Source: an uncultured Bacteroidota bacterium (GTDB taxonomy: Bacteria > Bacteroidota > Bacteroidia > AKYH767-A > 2013-40CM-41-45). From it: 46,781 bases of DNA. The stretch is taken from positions 1-46,781 of the forward strand of contig CALMQM010000020.1 of NCBI GenBank assembly GCA_937871435.1, read 5' to 3'. Position numbers and translations under genes: made by a program. The notes under the pieces are model-generated. The model ran no database searches. It was not told where the DNA came from and worked only from the letters and a program-made list of their open reading frames with translations. Shown here piece by piece: positions 24,761 to 33,805 of the stretch; the first letter of the stretch is position 1, and every line of letters starts with the position of its first letter.

Positions 24761-25441
24761 ATGCAAATAACGTATTTCGGACATTCCTGCTTCCTGGTCG
24801 AAATAAATGGGAAAAAGTTGCTTTTTGATCCATTTATTAAGCCTAATCCATTGGCGAAAGATATCAACACCAAAAGCATTGTTGCTGATTATATTCTCGT
24901 TTCACACGGGCATAATGATCATACTGCGGATTTGGTTGAATTGGCACTACAAACAAACGCGAAAGTTATATCCGCCTGGGAGATTCATGCCTGGTTACAA
25001 AACAAGGGTGTTTCCAATACACACCCGATGAATATCGGGGGGCACTGGATATTTGAATTTGGTAAAGTAAAATCTGTTCGTGCTGAACATTCCAGTAGTT
25101 TCCCGGATGGTACGTATGCCGGGAATCCGATGGGATTTCTGATTGAAACACCAAGTGGTAATTTCTATTATGCAGGTGATACGGCTTTGCACTATGACAT
25201 GAAACTGATTGGTGATTACAAACGGATGAATTTCGCTTTCCTTCCATTGGGAAATAATTTTACGATGGGGATTGACAATGCGGTGATCGCATCTGATTTC
25301 ATCCAATGTGATTCGATCATAGGAATGCACTACGATACATTCGACATGATTAAAATTGACCACGAAGAATCAAAGAAAAAATTTGATCTCGCCGGAAAAC
25401 AATTGACGTTGATGAAAATCGGAGAAACAATTGAAATATAA
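24761..25441 (+). CDS. UPF0173-type metal-dependent hydrolase (metallo-beta-lactamase fold)
   Basis: 226 residues from ATG 24761; the upstream in-frame extension from 24686 crosses the promoter element and is not homologous-looking. MQITYFGHSCFLV starts the fold, and the metal motif HGHNDH is at 49-54. Later ligand regions are VRAEHSSSFPDG, YYAGDTALHYDM and GMHYDTFD. Proteins of the YtkL/UPF0173 group are predicted zinc hydrolases without a confirmed substrate. Probably monocistronic; parA begins 70 bases later. Confidence 0.9.
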   Translation: MQITYFGHSCFLVEINGKKLLFDPFIKPNPLAKDINTKSIVADYILVSHGHNDHTADLVELALQTNAKVISAWEIHAWLQNKGVSNTHPMNIGGHWIFEFGKVKSVRAEHSSSFPDGTYAGNPMGFLIETPSGNFYYAGDTALHYDMKLIGDYKRMNFAFLPLGNNFTMGIDNAVIASDFIQCDSIIGMHYDTFDMIKIDHEESKKKFDLAGKQLTLMKIGETIEI

Positions 25442-25511
25442 AATGGCTAATGTCGTTGTGTAAAGATGATTCTTTCACAATGAATTTATAACGAAAAAAC
25501 CGGTTGACTAC

Positions 25512-26327
25512 ATGGGAAAAATAATTGCTATAGCGAACCAAAAAGGCGGAGTTGGTAAAACCACCACAGCCATGAATCTGGCTGCAAGTCTGGCTGTACT
25601 GGAATATAAAACCTTACTAATCGATAGTGATCCACAAGCCAACGCTACTTCCGGTGTAGGTTTTGATCCACGCACCATCAAGATGAGCATTTACGAATGC
25701 ATCATCAATGAAGCGGATCCAAAGGATATCATAATGAAAACAGAAACTCCGAATCTGTTTTTATTGCCTTCACATATTGATCTCGTTGGAGCTGAAATTG
25801 AAATGATCAACTTGCCGAACAGGGAACGAAAGATGAAGGATGTATTGGACAAACTTTCCGGCCAGTATGACTTTATTATTATTGACTGCTCGCCTTCGCT
25901 TGGACTAGTTACTATTAATGCGCTGACTGGCGCAAATTCAGTAATCATTCCGGTTCAATGTGAGTATTTCGCTTTGGAAGGATTGGGCAAATTGCTGAAT
26001 ACAATCAAAATCGTTCAAAGCAGATTGAATCCTGAACTGGAGATTGAAGGAATTCTACTGACTATGTACGATTCACGCCTGCGTTTGTCAAATCAGGTAG
26101 TAGAAGAAGTGAAAACACATTTCCAGCAAATGGTTTTTGATACCATCATCCAGCGGAATACCAAACTCGGTGAAGCTCCAAGTTTCGGGCAAACCATTAT
26201 CATGCATGATGCAAGCAGCAAAGGGTCTATCAATTACCTGAATCTGGCCCGTGAGATTTTGCAAAAGAATAACATGACCAAAATCAAAGAAGCTGACAAG
26301 AAAATTCCTGTAACTGATGAGCACTAA
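25512..26327 (+). CDS. parA: chromosome-partitioning ATPase ParA/Soj
   Basis: 271 residues. Deviant Walker A KGGVGKTT (11-18), the PQANATSG strand and [18 protein letters not shown] (Walker B) are complete. The length and lack of an N-terminal helix-turn-helix match chromosomal Soj. It moves ParB-parS complexes using ATP-driven DNA binding. Its end overlaps parB by 11 bases, a coupled pair. The locus order parA-parB-DUF5683-dapB-lepB is common in Bacteroidota. Confidence 0.95.
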   Translation: MGKIIAIANQKGGVGKTTTAMNLAASLAVLEYKTLLIDSDPQANATSGVGFDPRTIKMSIYECIINEADPKDIIMKTETPNLFLLPSHIDLVGAEIEMINLPNRERKMKDVLDKLSGQYDFIIIDCSPSLGLVTINALTGANSVIIPVQCEYFALEGLGKLLNTIKIVQSRLNPELEIEGILLTMYDSRLRLSNQVVEEVKTHFQQMVFDTIIQRNTKLGEAPSFGQTIIMHDASSKGSINYLNLAREILQKNNMTKIKEADKKIPVTDEH

Positions 26328-27216
26328 GAAAAGCGCACTGGGCAAGGGCCTGAGTGCATTGTTGGAAAATGCTGACACCGATGTAACGAGCAAAACAGGT
26401 GTAGCCGGATCATCAGGGGTAGTTGGTTCGGTTGCTCAAATTCCTTTGGATCAGATTGAAGCTAATCCGTTTCAACCTCGGGTAGATTTTGATCAGGAAA
26501 TGCTTCAGGAGCTTTCCGATTCGATCAAACAACAGGGAATCATTCAGCCAATCACTGTAAGAAAACTTGGATATGATCGGTACCAGATTATTTCAGGTGA
26601 ACGTCGATTCAAGGCAAGTAAACTGGCCGGATTGACAGCCATACCTGCTTACATTCGAGTTGCCAATGATCAGGGAATGTTGGAAATGGCTTTGGTAGAA
26701 AACATCCAACGCCAGGATTTGAATGCACTTGAAGTTGCGATCAGTTACAAAAGATTGTTGGAAGAATGTGCTCTGACACAGGAAGAACTCAGTTCACGTG
26801 TTGGTAAAAACAGGAGTACGGTTACGAATTTCCTGCGTTTGCTGCGTTTGCCACCGGAAATTCAGGCTTCCATCAGAGATGGAAAATTAAGCATGGGACA
26901 TGCACGAGCCATCCTTGGCGTTGAAAATATAGATCGACAATTGGCTTTGTATCATGAAATCATGAACAAGCAACTGAGTGTTCGGGAAGTGGAGAATTTG
27001 GCCCGTGAACATGGAAATAAATCCACTCTGCGCAAAAAGGAAGAACAGAAGAAGAATCAGCTTTCGTTTGAATTTACTAAGATTCAAAATATTTTATCGA
27101 GTCATTTCGGAGCAAAAATTCAATTACAAAGAGCGCAGAATGGCAGTGGTAAGATTCAGATTCCTTTTGAAAATGACAGTGACCTGAACCGAATCCTCGA
27201 ATTATTAAATTACTGA
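26317..27216 (+). CDS. parB: chromosome-partitioning protein ParB/Spo0J
   Basis: 299 residues. The N-terminal start [12 protein letters not shown] matches the ParA-interacting segment. The ParB/Srx CTPase domain includes [23 protein letters not shown] and [14 protein letters not shown]. The helix-turn-helix part is [31 protein letters not shown] and the C-terminal dimer region is [18 protein letters not shown]. It loads at parS sites; I found no convincing parS in the window (only a poor CACGTG match near 26798). Confidence 0.95.
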   Translation: MSTKKSALGKGLSALLENADTDVTSKTGVAGSSGVVGSVAQIPLDQIEANPFQPRVDFDQEMLQELSDSIKQQGIIQPITVRKLGYDRYQIISGERRFKASKLAGLTAIPAYIRVANDQGMLEMALVENIQRQDLNALEVAISYKRLLEECALTQEELSSRVGKNRSTVTNFLRLLRLPPEIQASIRDGKLSMGHARAILGVENIDRQLALYHEIMNKQLSVREVENLAREHGNKSTLRKKEEQKKNQLSFEFTKIQNILSSHFGAKIQLQRAQNGSGKIQIPFENDSDLNRILELLNY

Positions 27217-27307
27217 TTCACGGAGTAATAATCCGGTGCAGATCCTATTTTCAATTACATCCGACTTGAAAAGCAGTAGAGTATTCCCAACGAGAAGAGT
27301 TGAGCAC

Positions 27308-27889
27308 ATGTATTGCAGGCAGGAGAACCTCCGACCTTTGCACATTGCTTTGAAAGTACTCTGCTTTTTATTTATAGCCTCCCTTCTATCTTCCGAATCA
27401 GTACGTGCTTCAGATACAGATTCGTTGACAGTACTTTCAAAAAAACGGGCGAACAGAACAGCACTTTCATCAGCAATTTTACCCGGACTTGGACAGGGAC
27501 TCAATAAAAAATACTGGAAAATCCCTGTCATCTACGCCGGTTTCGGTTCTTTGGTTTATTTCATTCAGTTCAATGAAGGGTACTACAAAAAATTTAAAAC
27601 CGCGTTTCTTTACAGGAATGATTCTGATCCTTCTACGGTAGATAATTATCCATTATTTTCCAATGATGATTTGCGTGTGAGAAAGGATTATTACAGAAGG
27701 AATCGTGACCTGTGTTATATTCTCACCGGAGTGTTGTATAGCATGAATATTATCGACGCCTATGTTGATGCACAACTAATGGATTTTGATGTGAGTGATA
27801 ATTTGAGCATTCATACAACTCCATCTATTGAATCAGCTCCGGGTATGGAAGCAATGGCAGGATTAAAAATAACATTCAACTTTAAATAA
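27308..27889 (+). CDS. DUF5683 domain protein
   Basis: 193 residues from ATG 27308; a GTG at 27236 would add 24 residues without signal features. A signal peptide or membrane anchor lies at about 12-33 (LHIALKVLCFLFIASLLSS). The DUF5683 core has ALSSAILPGLGQGLNKKYWKIPVIYAGFGSLVYFI, then a Tyr/Arg-rich region and DLCYILTGVLYSMNIIDAYVDAQL, with at least two membrane-prone helices. Function is unknown, but the gene is regularly found between parB and dapB in Bacteroidota. dapB starts five bases later. Confidence 0.85.
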   Translation: MYCRQENLRPLHIALKVLCFLFIASLLSSESVRASDTDSLTVLSKKRANRTALSSAILPGLGQGLNKKYWKIPVIYAGFGSLVYFIQFNEGYYKKFKTAFLYRNDSDPSTVDNYPLFSNDDLRVRKDYYRRNRDLCYILTGVLYSMNIIDAYVDAQLMDFDVSDNLSIHTTPSIESAPGMEAMAGLKITFNFK

Positions 27890-27894
27890 GTTTT

Positions 27895-28632
27895 ATGAAA
27901 ATTGCATTGATCGGATACGGGAAAATGGGGAAGGCTATTGAAGCTATTGCGAAGAAAAGAGGACATGAGATTGCATTGATTATCGATAGAAAAAACGCAG
28001 GCAATATAACAATTGAGCAACTTTCTGCTGCTGATGTCGCAATTGAGTTCAGTCAGCCAAAAGCTGTTGTAGATAACATCAAAATGTGCTTCTCTGCCGG
28101 CGTTCCTGTGGTTAGCGGGACAACCGGTTGGAATGAATTTCTTCAGGGTATAAAGGATGAATGTATCAGAGAGAAACAAACTTTATTCTTTGCTTCGAAT
28201 TTTAGCATTGGTGTCAATATTTTCTTTGAAATCAATAAGAAGCTCGCATCACTGATGAACTCACAGGCTCAGTATGACGAAGTGATGATCCACGAAATTC
28301 ATCATACAGAAAAACTGGATTCACCGAGCGGTACTGCAATAAGTTTAGCAGATCAGATTATTCAGTATCTGCCACGTATCAAATCCTGGAAAAACTATTC
28401 TGCCGATGAGTCAATGCCGGAAACTGACGATTCTGAATTGCCTGTTTTTTCTTCGCGGGAACCGGATGTTCCCGGTACGCATATTGTCAAGTACTTCTCA
28501 GACGACGATGAAATTGAAATTGTACATAAGGCATTGAGCAGACACGGATTTGCACTCGGAGCAATCACAGCTGCAGAATGGGTACATGATAAAAAAGGTG
28601 TCTATACCATGTCTGATTTATTAAAGTTCTGA
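27895..28632 (+). CDS. dapB: 4-hydroxy-tetrahydrodipicolinate reductase
   Basis: 245 residues. N-terminal NAD(P)-binding GYGKMGKAIE (7-16), SGTTGW, FASNFSIGVNIFFEINK, the substrate/catalytic HEIHHTEKLDSPSGTA and the C-terminal FALGAITAAEWVHDKKGVYTMSDLL. It makes tetrahydrodipicolinate for lysine and meso-diaminopimelate, hence for peptidoglycan. It lies between DUF5683 and the signal peptidase in the usual order. Confidence 0.95.
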   Translation: MKIALIGYGKMGKAIEAIAKKRGHEIALIIDRKNAGNITIEQLSAADVAIEFSQPKAVVDNIKMCFSAGVPVVSGTTGWNEFLQGIKDECIREKQTLFFASNFSIGVNIFFEINKKLASLMNSQAQYDEVMIHEIHHTEKLDSPSGTAISLADQIIQYLPRIKSWKNYSADESMPETDDSELPVFSSREPDVPGTHIVKYFSDDDEIEIVHKALSRHGFALGAITAAEWVHDKKGVYTMSDLLKF

Positions 28633-28723
28633 TGTGGATAATTAACGAGCTGTTAACCAATGCGGAAGCTTAGGAGAAGTAAATTCGCACAGGCTGTTGC
28701 ATTTACCCGTAAACAAAAAACGT

Positions 28724-29881
28724 ATGTCAAGATTCAGAATAAACTGGGACTTAATTAAAGATATTCTCTTTGGGATATTTACGCTGGGAGTTTGGTTTCT
28801 TCTCAAACCAAAACCAGGTCAACGTAAATCAGTTGTAAGAGAATGGGTGGATGCAATCATATTCGCTGTTATTGCAGCTACAATCATCCGAACTTTTTTT
28901 ATTGAAGCATACACCATCCCTACTCCATCAATGGAAAAATCCCTTCTTGTAGGTGATTTTCTATTCGTGAGCAAAGTAAGTTATGGCGCGCGAATCCCTA
29001 TGACACCGCTGTCTTTTCCTTTTGCTCATCATACTTTGCCTTTGGTTGGCGGTAAATCTTATCTCGAATGGATAAAGATTGGATATCACAGACTCCCCGG
29101 ATTTGGGAAAGTAAACAGAGGCGATTGTGTGGTGTTTAACTGGCCAGCAGAGAATCTCGGTCGCCCAGTTGATAAGAAAGAAAATTATATTAAACGTTGC
29201 ATCGGTTTACCGGGAGATACTATAGAACTGAAAGATCGCGATGTTTTTATCAATGGGAATCTGCTTCCTTTACCAACCAATTCTCAAACATCCTATCATG
29301 TACAAACCGATGGTTCCGGATTCAGTGAACAAGCGATAGATAAATTTGGTTTACGAGGAGGAGAAAGATTGTCACCATCGGAATTCAACTTTTACCTGAC
29401 ACGCAGTGCAGCTGAAAATCTAAAATCACTTGGGAATGTTCAGAAAGTAGAACCCAATATGGTTCCTCCAAGAATTTATCAGGATTTTATTTTCCCTTTC
29501 AATTCCAAATACGGTTGGAACGTCGACAATTTCGGACCTCTTTGGATTCCAAGAAAAGGTGAGACGATCAAAATCGATACCGGTAACATTGATTTTTACA
29601 GAAAAGTTATCGGTGAATATGAAGGCAACAAACTGGAAGAAAGAAACGACAAAATTTATGTGAACGGTTCAGAAATCACTCAGTACACATTTAAAATGAA
29701 TTACTATTTTATGATGGGTGACAACCGACACAATTCCGCTGATTCACGATTCTGGGGATTTGTTCCTGAGGACCATGTGGTTGGAAAAGCTGTATTTATC
29801 TGGATGAGTTGGGATACGAATGGAAATTTCCTTAACAAAATTCGCTGGGGAAGATTGTTTCATTTGATCCCGAACAACTGA
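28724..29881 (+). CDS. lepB: signal peptidase I
   Basis: 385 residues from ATG 28724; a TTG at 28697 is less likely. One or two N-terminal membrane segments are present (about 10-27 and 42-60). Catalytic Ser69 is in TIPTPSMEKSLLVGD and Lys157 in NYIKRCIGLPGD. Box D and E are represented by MMGDNRHNSADSRFWGFVPEDHVVGKAVFIW near the C-terminus. The long insert between them is typical for Bacteroidota enzymes. It removes signal peptides on the outer face of the inner membrane. A TAAATTCG element (28680-28687) before it may serve as a promoter. Confidence 0.94.
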   Translation: MSRFRINWDLIKDILFGIFTLGVWFLLKPKPGQRKSVVREWVDAIIFAVIAATIIRTFFIEAYTIPTPSMEKSLLVGDFLFVSKVSYGARIPMTPLSFPFAHHTLPLVGGKSYLEWIKIGYHRLPGFGKVNRGDCVVFNWPAENLGRPVDKKENYIKRCIGLPGDTIELKDRDVFINGNLLPLPTNSQTSYHVQTDGSGFSEQAIDKFGLRGGERLSPSEFNFYLTRSAAENLKSLGNVQKVEPNMVPPRIYQDFIFPFNSKYGWNVDNFGPLWIPRKGETIKIDTGNIDFYRKVIGEYEGNKLEERNDKIYVNGSEITQYTFKMNYYFMMGDNRHNSADSRFWGFVPEDHVVGKAVFIWMSWDTNGNFLNKIRWGRLFHLIPNN

Positions 29882-29935
29882 TCTTGTTCTGCCTGAAAAA
29901 TAGCACAGTAAAAATTTATTAGAATGTAGTGATGA

Positions 29936-29969
29936 AAAATAACCGGAAAACATCCGGTTATTTTTTTTT
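29936..29969. terminator. shared bidirectional terminator of lepB and the acyl-CoA reductase gene
   Basis: AAAATAACCGGA (29936-29947) and TCCGGTTATTTT (29953-29964) pair perfectly around a five-base loop, followed by T9. The stop codon of the minus-strand gene (29958-29960) lies inside the stem. Confidence 0.8.
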
Positions 29970-31043
29970 CATCTTTGAAAGAAAATCAATTGTATCTACT
30001 CCATCTGCATAATCTTCCAACTGCGGATCTTGCGCTTTGCCAAAATTCACACATATACTTTTCAATTCTCCTTTACAGATGAAACTGTCGGAAGCCGTGA
30101 CAATACACTGAATTTGATCTTTAGCTTCTATTAAGTGATGAGTTAAAAGGTCAGGATTACTGTAACGCTCATAATGAACAACCGCAATCGGAGAAGGAAT
30201 AGAAGCATCCTCCTTCACAATTAAAAATCCATTTTGTAAAAATGGAATGATCTTCAATAGATACACTGTATTGTTGTAATCAAAATTATTCATGTATTTA
30301 TTGTGCACCATAATATCCTGATACACCAACATCGCTTGAAAGAATTGATCAAAGTTGTACGACTCCGGCACATATAACTTCGAAACATTTCTACAGCCGA
30401 GTCCGAAATAACGGAAGATGTCATCACCCAATTTGATTAATTCTTCCCGGGATTCCTCTCCGTTCAAGATTGCTATTCCATTTCTGTTTTTACGAATGAT
30501 GTGAGGCACTCGGGCAAAATAATGTTCAAAATACCTGGAAGAATTATTGTTTCCGGTTGCAATAACAGCGTCAAATTCCGTGAGTGTGTTTACAAAGCGA
30601 ATTGAATCAGCCAATTCAGGAGTTAGCCTTTTCAGCAAGTTTACAATGTATGGAAGCAGCACAGAGTCATCACTTGCATTTTTACCGATATAAATATTAC
30701 CGCTGATAACCACTGACAACAAATCATGCAATCCAACCAGAGGGATGTTACCGGCATTCACGACACCAACTTTAAAAGACTGCACATCTTCAAATGAATA
30801 AGGAGCCATCCATTTGGATAAGTTTTGTTCTGTAAGGAGTTTCGCCCATTGACGAAAAGCGTGATTACAACTCTCCGAAGTAAACCAAGGATTCTGCGCC
30901 TTAGCTGTTTGAAGCATGAGTTTAAAATCCTGATCATCTGTATCTGGCTGTTTTACAACGCCTTCCAAATTATCAATTAGTTTACTCAAATGACTTCCGA
31001 GCAGTGAAAAAGCATGTATTCTCTCTTCAAGGTTTAGTTTCAT
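29958..31043 (-). CDS. acyl-CoA reductase (LuxC family)
   Basis: 361 residues. The likely catalytic Cys217 is in RYFGLGCRNVSKLYVP, in an aldehyde-dehydrogenase-like fold; VGVVNAGNIPLVGLHDLLSVVISGNIYIGK and AVIATGNNNSSRYFEHYF form the nucleotide-binding part. Such enzymes reduce acyl-CoA to aldehyde. No luciferase genes are present; in Bacteroidota this gene is regularly found divergent from a ferredoxin, as here, which may supply electrons or simply share control. Its native substrate is unknown. Confidence 0.88.
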   Translation of the reverse strand: MKLNLEERIHAFSLLGSHLSKLIDNLEGVVKQPDTDDQDFKLMLQTAKAQNPWFTSESCNHAFRQWAKLLTEQNLSKWMAPYSFEDVQSFKVGVVNAGNIPLVGLHDLLSVVISGNIYIGKNASDDSVLLPYIVNLLKRLTPELADSIRFVNTLTEFDAVIATGNNNSSRYFEHYFARVPHIIRKNRNGIAILNGEESREELIKLGDDIFRYFGLGCRNVSKLYVPESYNFDQFFQAMLVYQDIMVHNKYMNNFDYNNTVYLLKIIPFLQNGFLIVKEDASIPSPIAVVHYERYSNPDLLTHHLIEAKDQIQCIVTASDSFICKGELKSICVNFGKAQDPQLEDYADGVDTIDFLSKMKKK

Positions 31044-31102
31044 GTATCTGATCTGTTGAATAAATTACCTGTTCTTCACAGAGGTTAAATCCTCATTTCT
31101 GT

Positions 31103-31132
31103 TTTGAAATGTACTTTTTCTGGTTACTTTTG
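31103..31132 (+). promoter_or_regulatory. two-part promoter for the ferredoxin
   Basis: TTTG (31103-31106), an 18-base spacer and TACTTTTG (31125-31132) match both Bacteroidota elements; ATG 31172 follows 39 bases later. No TAnnTTTG element is seen for the divergent acyl-CoA reductase gene. Confidence 0.65.
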
Positions 31133-31171
31133 TTGCCATTATTGAACCTCAAAAGTAGAAAGGAATTTACT

Positions 31172-31519
31172 ATGGCTATCAAGATTACTGAAGAATGTAT
31201 CAATTGCGGAGCTTGCGAACCTGAATGTCCAAACAATGCGATTTATGAAGGCGGAGCTGAATGGCGTTTTGCTGATGGCACTACAGCGAAAGGCATGTTT
31301 AAGAGAATGGATGGATCTGAAATTGATTCTGATGCTGCTCAGGCGCCTGTTTCAATGGATATTTACTACATCGTTACGGATAAATGTACGGAATGTGTAG
31401 GTTTTCATGATGAACCACAATGCGCTTCAGTTTGTCCTGTTGATTGCTGCGTAGATGATCCTGATTTCCGTGAAAGCAAAGATGAATTACTTGCTAAAAA
31501 AGGTCGCTTACACGTTTAA
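31172..31519 (+). CDS. 2[4Fe-4S] ferredoxin
   Basis: 115 residues from ATG 31172; the longer frame from 31109 runs across the promoter. The first cluster motif is C9-x2-C12-x2-C15-x3-C19 (CINCGACEPECP). The second is C72-x2-C75, C84-x3-C88 (CTECVGFHDEPQCASVCPVDC), with an eight-residue insert between C75 and C84 and extra cysteines at 92-93, as in Alv/Fdx-type ferredoxins. It is a small cytoplasmic electron carrier, with the redox partner likely the divergent acyl-CoA reductase by context only. It has its own promoter and terminator. Confidence 0.93.
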   Translation: MAIKITEECINCGACEPECPNNAIYEGGAEWRFADGTTAKGMFKRMDGSEIDSDAAQAPVSMDIYYIVTDKCTECVGFHDEPQCASVCPVDCCVDDPDFRESKDELLAKKGRLHV

Positions 31520-31546
31520 TCTGAATAAAAATCTCAAGAATATATC

Positions 31547-31577
31547 AAACCGCAAACCGTTATAGTTTGCGGTTTTT
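31547..31577 (+). terminator. intrinsic terminator after the ferredoxin gene
   Basis: AAACCGCAAAC (31547-31557) pairs perfectly with GTTTGCGGTTT (31565-31575) and is followed by Ts. A TAATTTCG element (31578-31585) begins directly after it, three bases before ATG 31589. Confidence 0.85.
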
Positions 31578-31588
31578 TAATTTCGTCT

Positions 31589-32497
31589 ATGAAGTATAGC
31601 AGAATAGCATATGGTTCCCTTTTCCTATTGATGACGATCTATTTTTCATTCATTGAATTCAAATCAGCTTGCGCTCAGGATTCAATAAATACGATATCAT
31701 CAGGTTTGGATACATTGAAGAGTCCTGCGTTCAAAAAAATTATACACTCTATTCAAAGAGGAGAAAATGACTCCGTTCGCATAGCATCGAATAATGCACT
31801 TATTCATTTTCTGGATTCTCTGCTGTTGGTACCTTCTACTCTATCCGCAACTTTCGACAGTCTGCAAAACATTTCTGTGCTTGATGATCCCGATCAGAAT
31901 TTCAGAATTTACACATGGACATTGCCTCACTTTGATGGCAACCGCTATGATTATTTCGGATACATCCAAATCCGGGGAACAAAGCCTGATCAAATTCAGC
32001 TTTACAAATTGAAAGATTCCTCAGCTTATGTATTAAAGCCTGAATCGGAAAAACTAAACAGTGAAAAATGGTATGGAGCGGTTTATTATTCTATTCTTAA
32101 AAATACTTCAGGCAAAAGAACCTTCTATACACTCCTCGGATGGAAAGGACAAAATAATGTCTCTACACAGAAAGTGATCGAAATACTTTATTTCGATCGT
32201 TCTGCTCCTAAATTTGGATTTCCACTATTTAAAATGGATAAGGTATACAAGAATAGATTGGTCTTTACCTTTTCTTCCCAAGCCACTATGGCGCTTCGTT
32301 ATGACCCTTCAAAAAACATGATTGTTTACGACCACCTTTCAGGAAGTTCATCCGGTGATCAGGGTGATAATTCCATCATTCCTGGTGGACCTGATGGAAC
32401 ATATAATGGACTTCGGTTCAAGTCAGGAAAATGGAATTTAATGAAGGACATTGATGTCAGGACAAATTGGAAATCCAGGAAACCTGAAACCAGGTAA
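31589..32497 (+). CDS. secreted protein of unknown function
   Basis: 302 residues with a signal peptide of about 29 residues (MKYSRIAYGSLFLLMTIYFSF..ACAQ). The mature protein is mostly beta-rich: IYTWTLPHFDGNRYDYFGYIQIRG, KWYGAVYYSILKNTSGKRTFYTLLGWKGQNNVSTQKVIEILYFD, then a glycine-rich SGDQGDNSIIPGGPDGTYNGLRF near the end. I recall similar uncharacterised proteins in other Bacteroidota but no domain name. Periplasmic or surface location is likely. It lies between the ferredoxin terminator and a separate aminotransferase unit. Confidence 0.8.
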   Translation: MKYSRIAYGSLFLLMTIYFSFIEFKSACAQDSINTISSGLDTLKSPAFKKIIHSIQRGENDSVRIASNNALIHFLDSLLLVPSTLSATFDSLQNISVLDDPDQNFRIYTWTLPHFDGNRYDYFGYIQIRGTKPDQIQLYKLKDSSAYVLKPESEKLNSEKWYGAVYYSILKNTSGKRTFYTLLGWKGQNNVSTQKVIEILYFDRSAPKFGFPLFKMDKVYKNRLVFTFSSQATMALRYDPSKNMIVYDHLSGSSSGDQGDNSIIPGGPDGTYNGLRFKSGKWNLMKDIDVRTNWKSRKPETR

Positions 32498-32574
32498 GGT
32501 TACGGAATTCCTCTCTTTTTTCATTCCAATTTTAAGCACCTCATTTAACGGATTCTAATGTAGGCCGTTCTTAT

Positions 32575-32590
32575 TTCCTTTTAAAAGGAA
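32575..32590. repeat. 16-base perfect palindrome
   Basis: TTCCTTTTAAAAGGAA is perfectly self-complementary and extends imperfectly on both sides (CTTAT / ATGAG). No T-run follows. It may be an operator for the gene at 32686 or a weak terminator for the gene before it. Confidence 0.4.
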
Positions 32591-32659
32591 TGAGACATTT
32601 ACCTGTGAAATTTTAGAAATTCTCCGGCTAAAACAACCGGCAGCTTTGAGGGTTTTTTG

Positions 32660-32667
32660 TAGCTTCG
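32660..32667 (+). promoter_or_regulatory. -7-like element before the class V aminotransferase
   Basis: TAGCTTCG followed by CA, the same TAnnTTCG variant seen before uvrA, 18 bases before ATG 32686, predicting a leader of about 12 bases. Confidence 0.35.
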
Positions 32668-32685
32668 CATGCTGATTAAAAGGAA

Positions 32686-33762
32686 ATGGAAATCAAAAAA
32701 TTATTCATCCCCGGCCCTACTTATGTACATCCGGAAGTCCTGGCGAAAATGTCAACTCCCATGATTGGACACAGGACAAAGGAAGCTTCTGAATTACAGA
32801 GACGGATTACTCAGAAGTTACAGAGTCTGATGTTTACCAATAATAAAATTGTCCTCAGTACTTCATCAGGAACAGGTTTGATGGAAGGGGCTATCAGGAG
32901 TGTCACACTCAAGAAAGCGATAGTTTTTTCCGTAGGCGCTTTCGGAAAAAGATGGTATGAATTAGCGAAGCTCAACGGGCTGGATGCAGATTTGCACGAA
33001 GAAGAATCGGGGCAGCCTACGATGCCGGAAACTGTAGACAGCTACTTAAAAACCGGCAAATACGATACCGTTGCGATCACACACAATGAAACTTCCACTG
33101 GCATCATGAATCCGGTCGAATCAATTTCAACTGTCATGAAAAAGTATCCTGATGTAGTGTGGATGATTGATTGTGTGAGTTCATTGGGAGGAGCCAAAAT
33201 TGAAGTGGACAGATTGGGCGTGGACATTTGTATTTCATCCAGTCAGAAAGCACTCGCTCTACCTCCAGGTCTTGCATTGGCGTCTGTTTCGCAAAAGGCA
33301 ATTGATCGAATGGAAAAGATTGGTCCTCGAGGTTATTATCTTGATTTCAGTACCATGCTGAAATTTATAGACAAGAAAGATCACCAGTATCACTGTACTC
33401 CCTCACTGTCACACATGTTTGCTCTCGATTTTCAGCTTGATAGAATTGAAAAAGAAAAAGCTGAGAATCGGTTTGTCCGGCATATAGAAATGGCTGAATA
33501 CATGATCAATTGGGCGAATCATTTCTTTGAAGTTTATTGTGCTCCCGGTTTTGAATCACTTACTGTCACCTGCATCAAAAATACCCGGAACATTAATATT
33601 TCTGATTTGAATAAACAGTTAGCTGAAAAAGGAATGCTCATTTCCAACGGCTATGGAGAGTTGAAAGATAAAACATTCCGAATTGGACACATGGGTGATC
33701 TGATGCCGGAGGATATGGAAGAGCTAACATCAGAAATGGAAAAAATTTTAAAACTATCCTGA
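32686..33762 (+). CDS. class V PLP-dependent aminotransferase (AGXT/serine-pyruvate type)
   Basis: 358 residues. It begins with the family signature FIPGPTYVHPEVLAKM; MIGHRTKEASEL, STSSGTGLMEGAI (59-70), THNETSTGI (132-140), DCVSSLGGAKIEVD and the PLP lysine Lys188 in SSSQKALALPPG are intact. Relatives transaminate alanine-glyoxylate, serine-pyruvate or phosphoserine. The adjacent DUF1015 gene, often found with serine-pathway genes, suggests a role as alternative phosphoserine aminotransferase; this is inference. No phosphoglycerate dehydrogenase lies between them, as I would expect in many relatives. Confidence 0.9.
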   Translation: MEIKKLFIPGPTYVHPEVLAKMSTPMIGHRTKEASELQRRITQKLQSLMFTNNKIVLSTSSGTGLMEGAIRSVTLKKAIVFSVGAFGKRWYELAKLNGLDADLHEEESGQPTMPETVDSYLKTGKYDTVAITHNETSTGIMNPVESISTVMKKYPDVVWMIDCVSSLGGAKIEVDRLGVDICISSSQKALALPPGLALASVSQKAIDRMEKIGPRGYYLDFSTMLKFIDKKDHQYHCTPSLSHMFALDFQLDRIEKEKAENRFVRHIEMAEYMINWANHFFEVYCAPGFESLTVTCIKNTRNINISDLNKQLAEKGMLISNGYGELKDKTFRIGHMGDLMPEDMEELTSEMEKILKLS

Positions 33763-33805
33763 TATAATATTACGAATCCGGATCAATTCGAAAAAACTCA
33801 AATCA

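Noticed and set aside
26790-26812. Possible parS site inside parB around CACGTG
   Set aside because: Only the central six to eight bases are palindromic and the flanks do not match the GTTTCACGTGAAAC type; a true parS should be closer.
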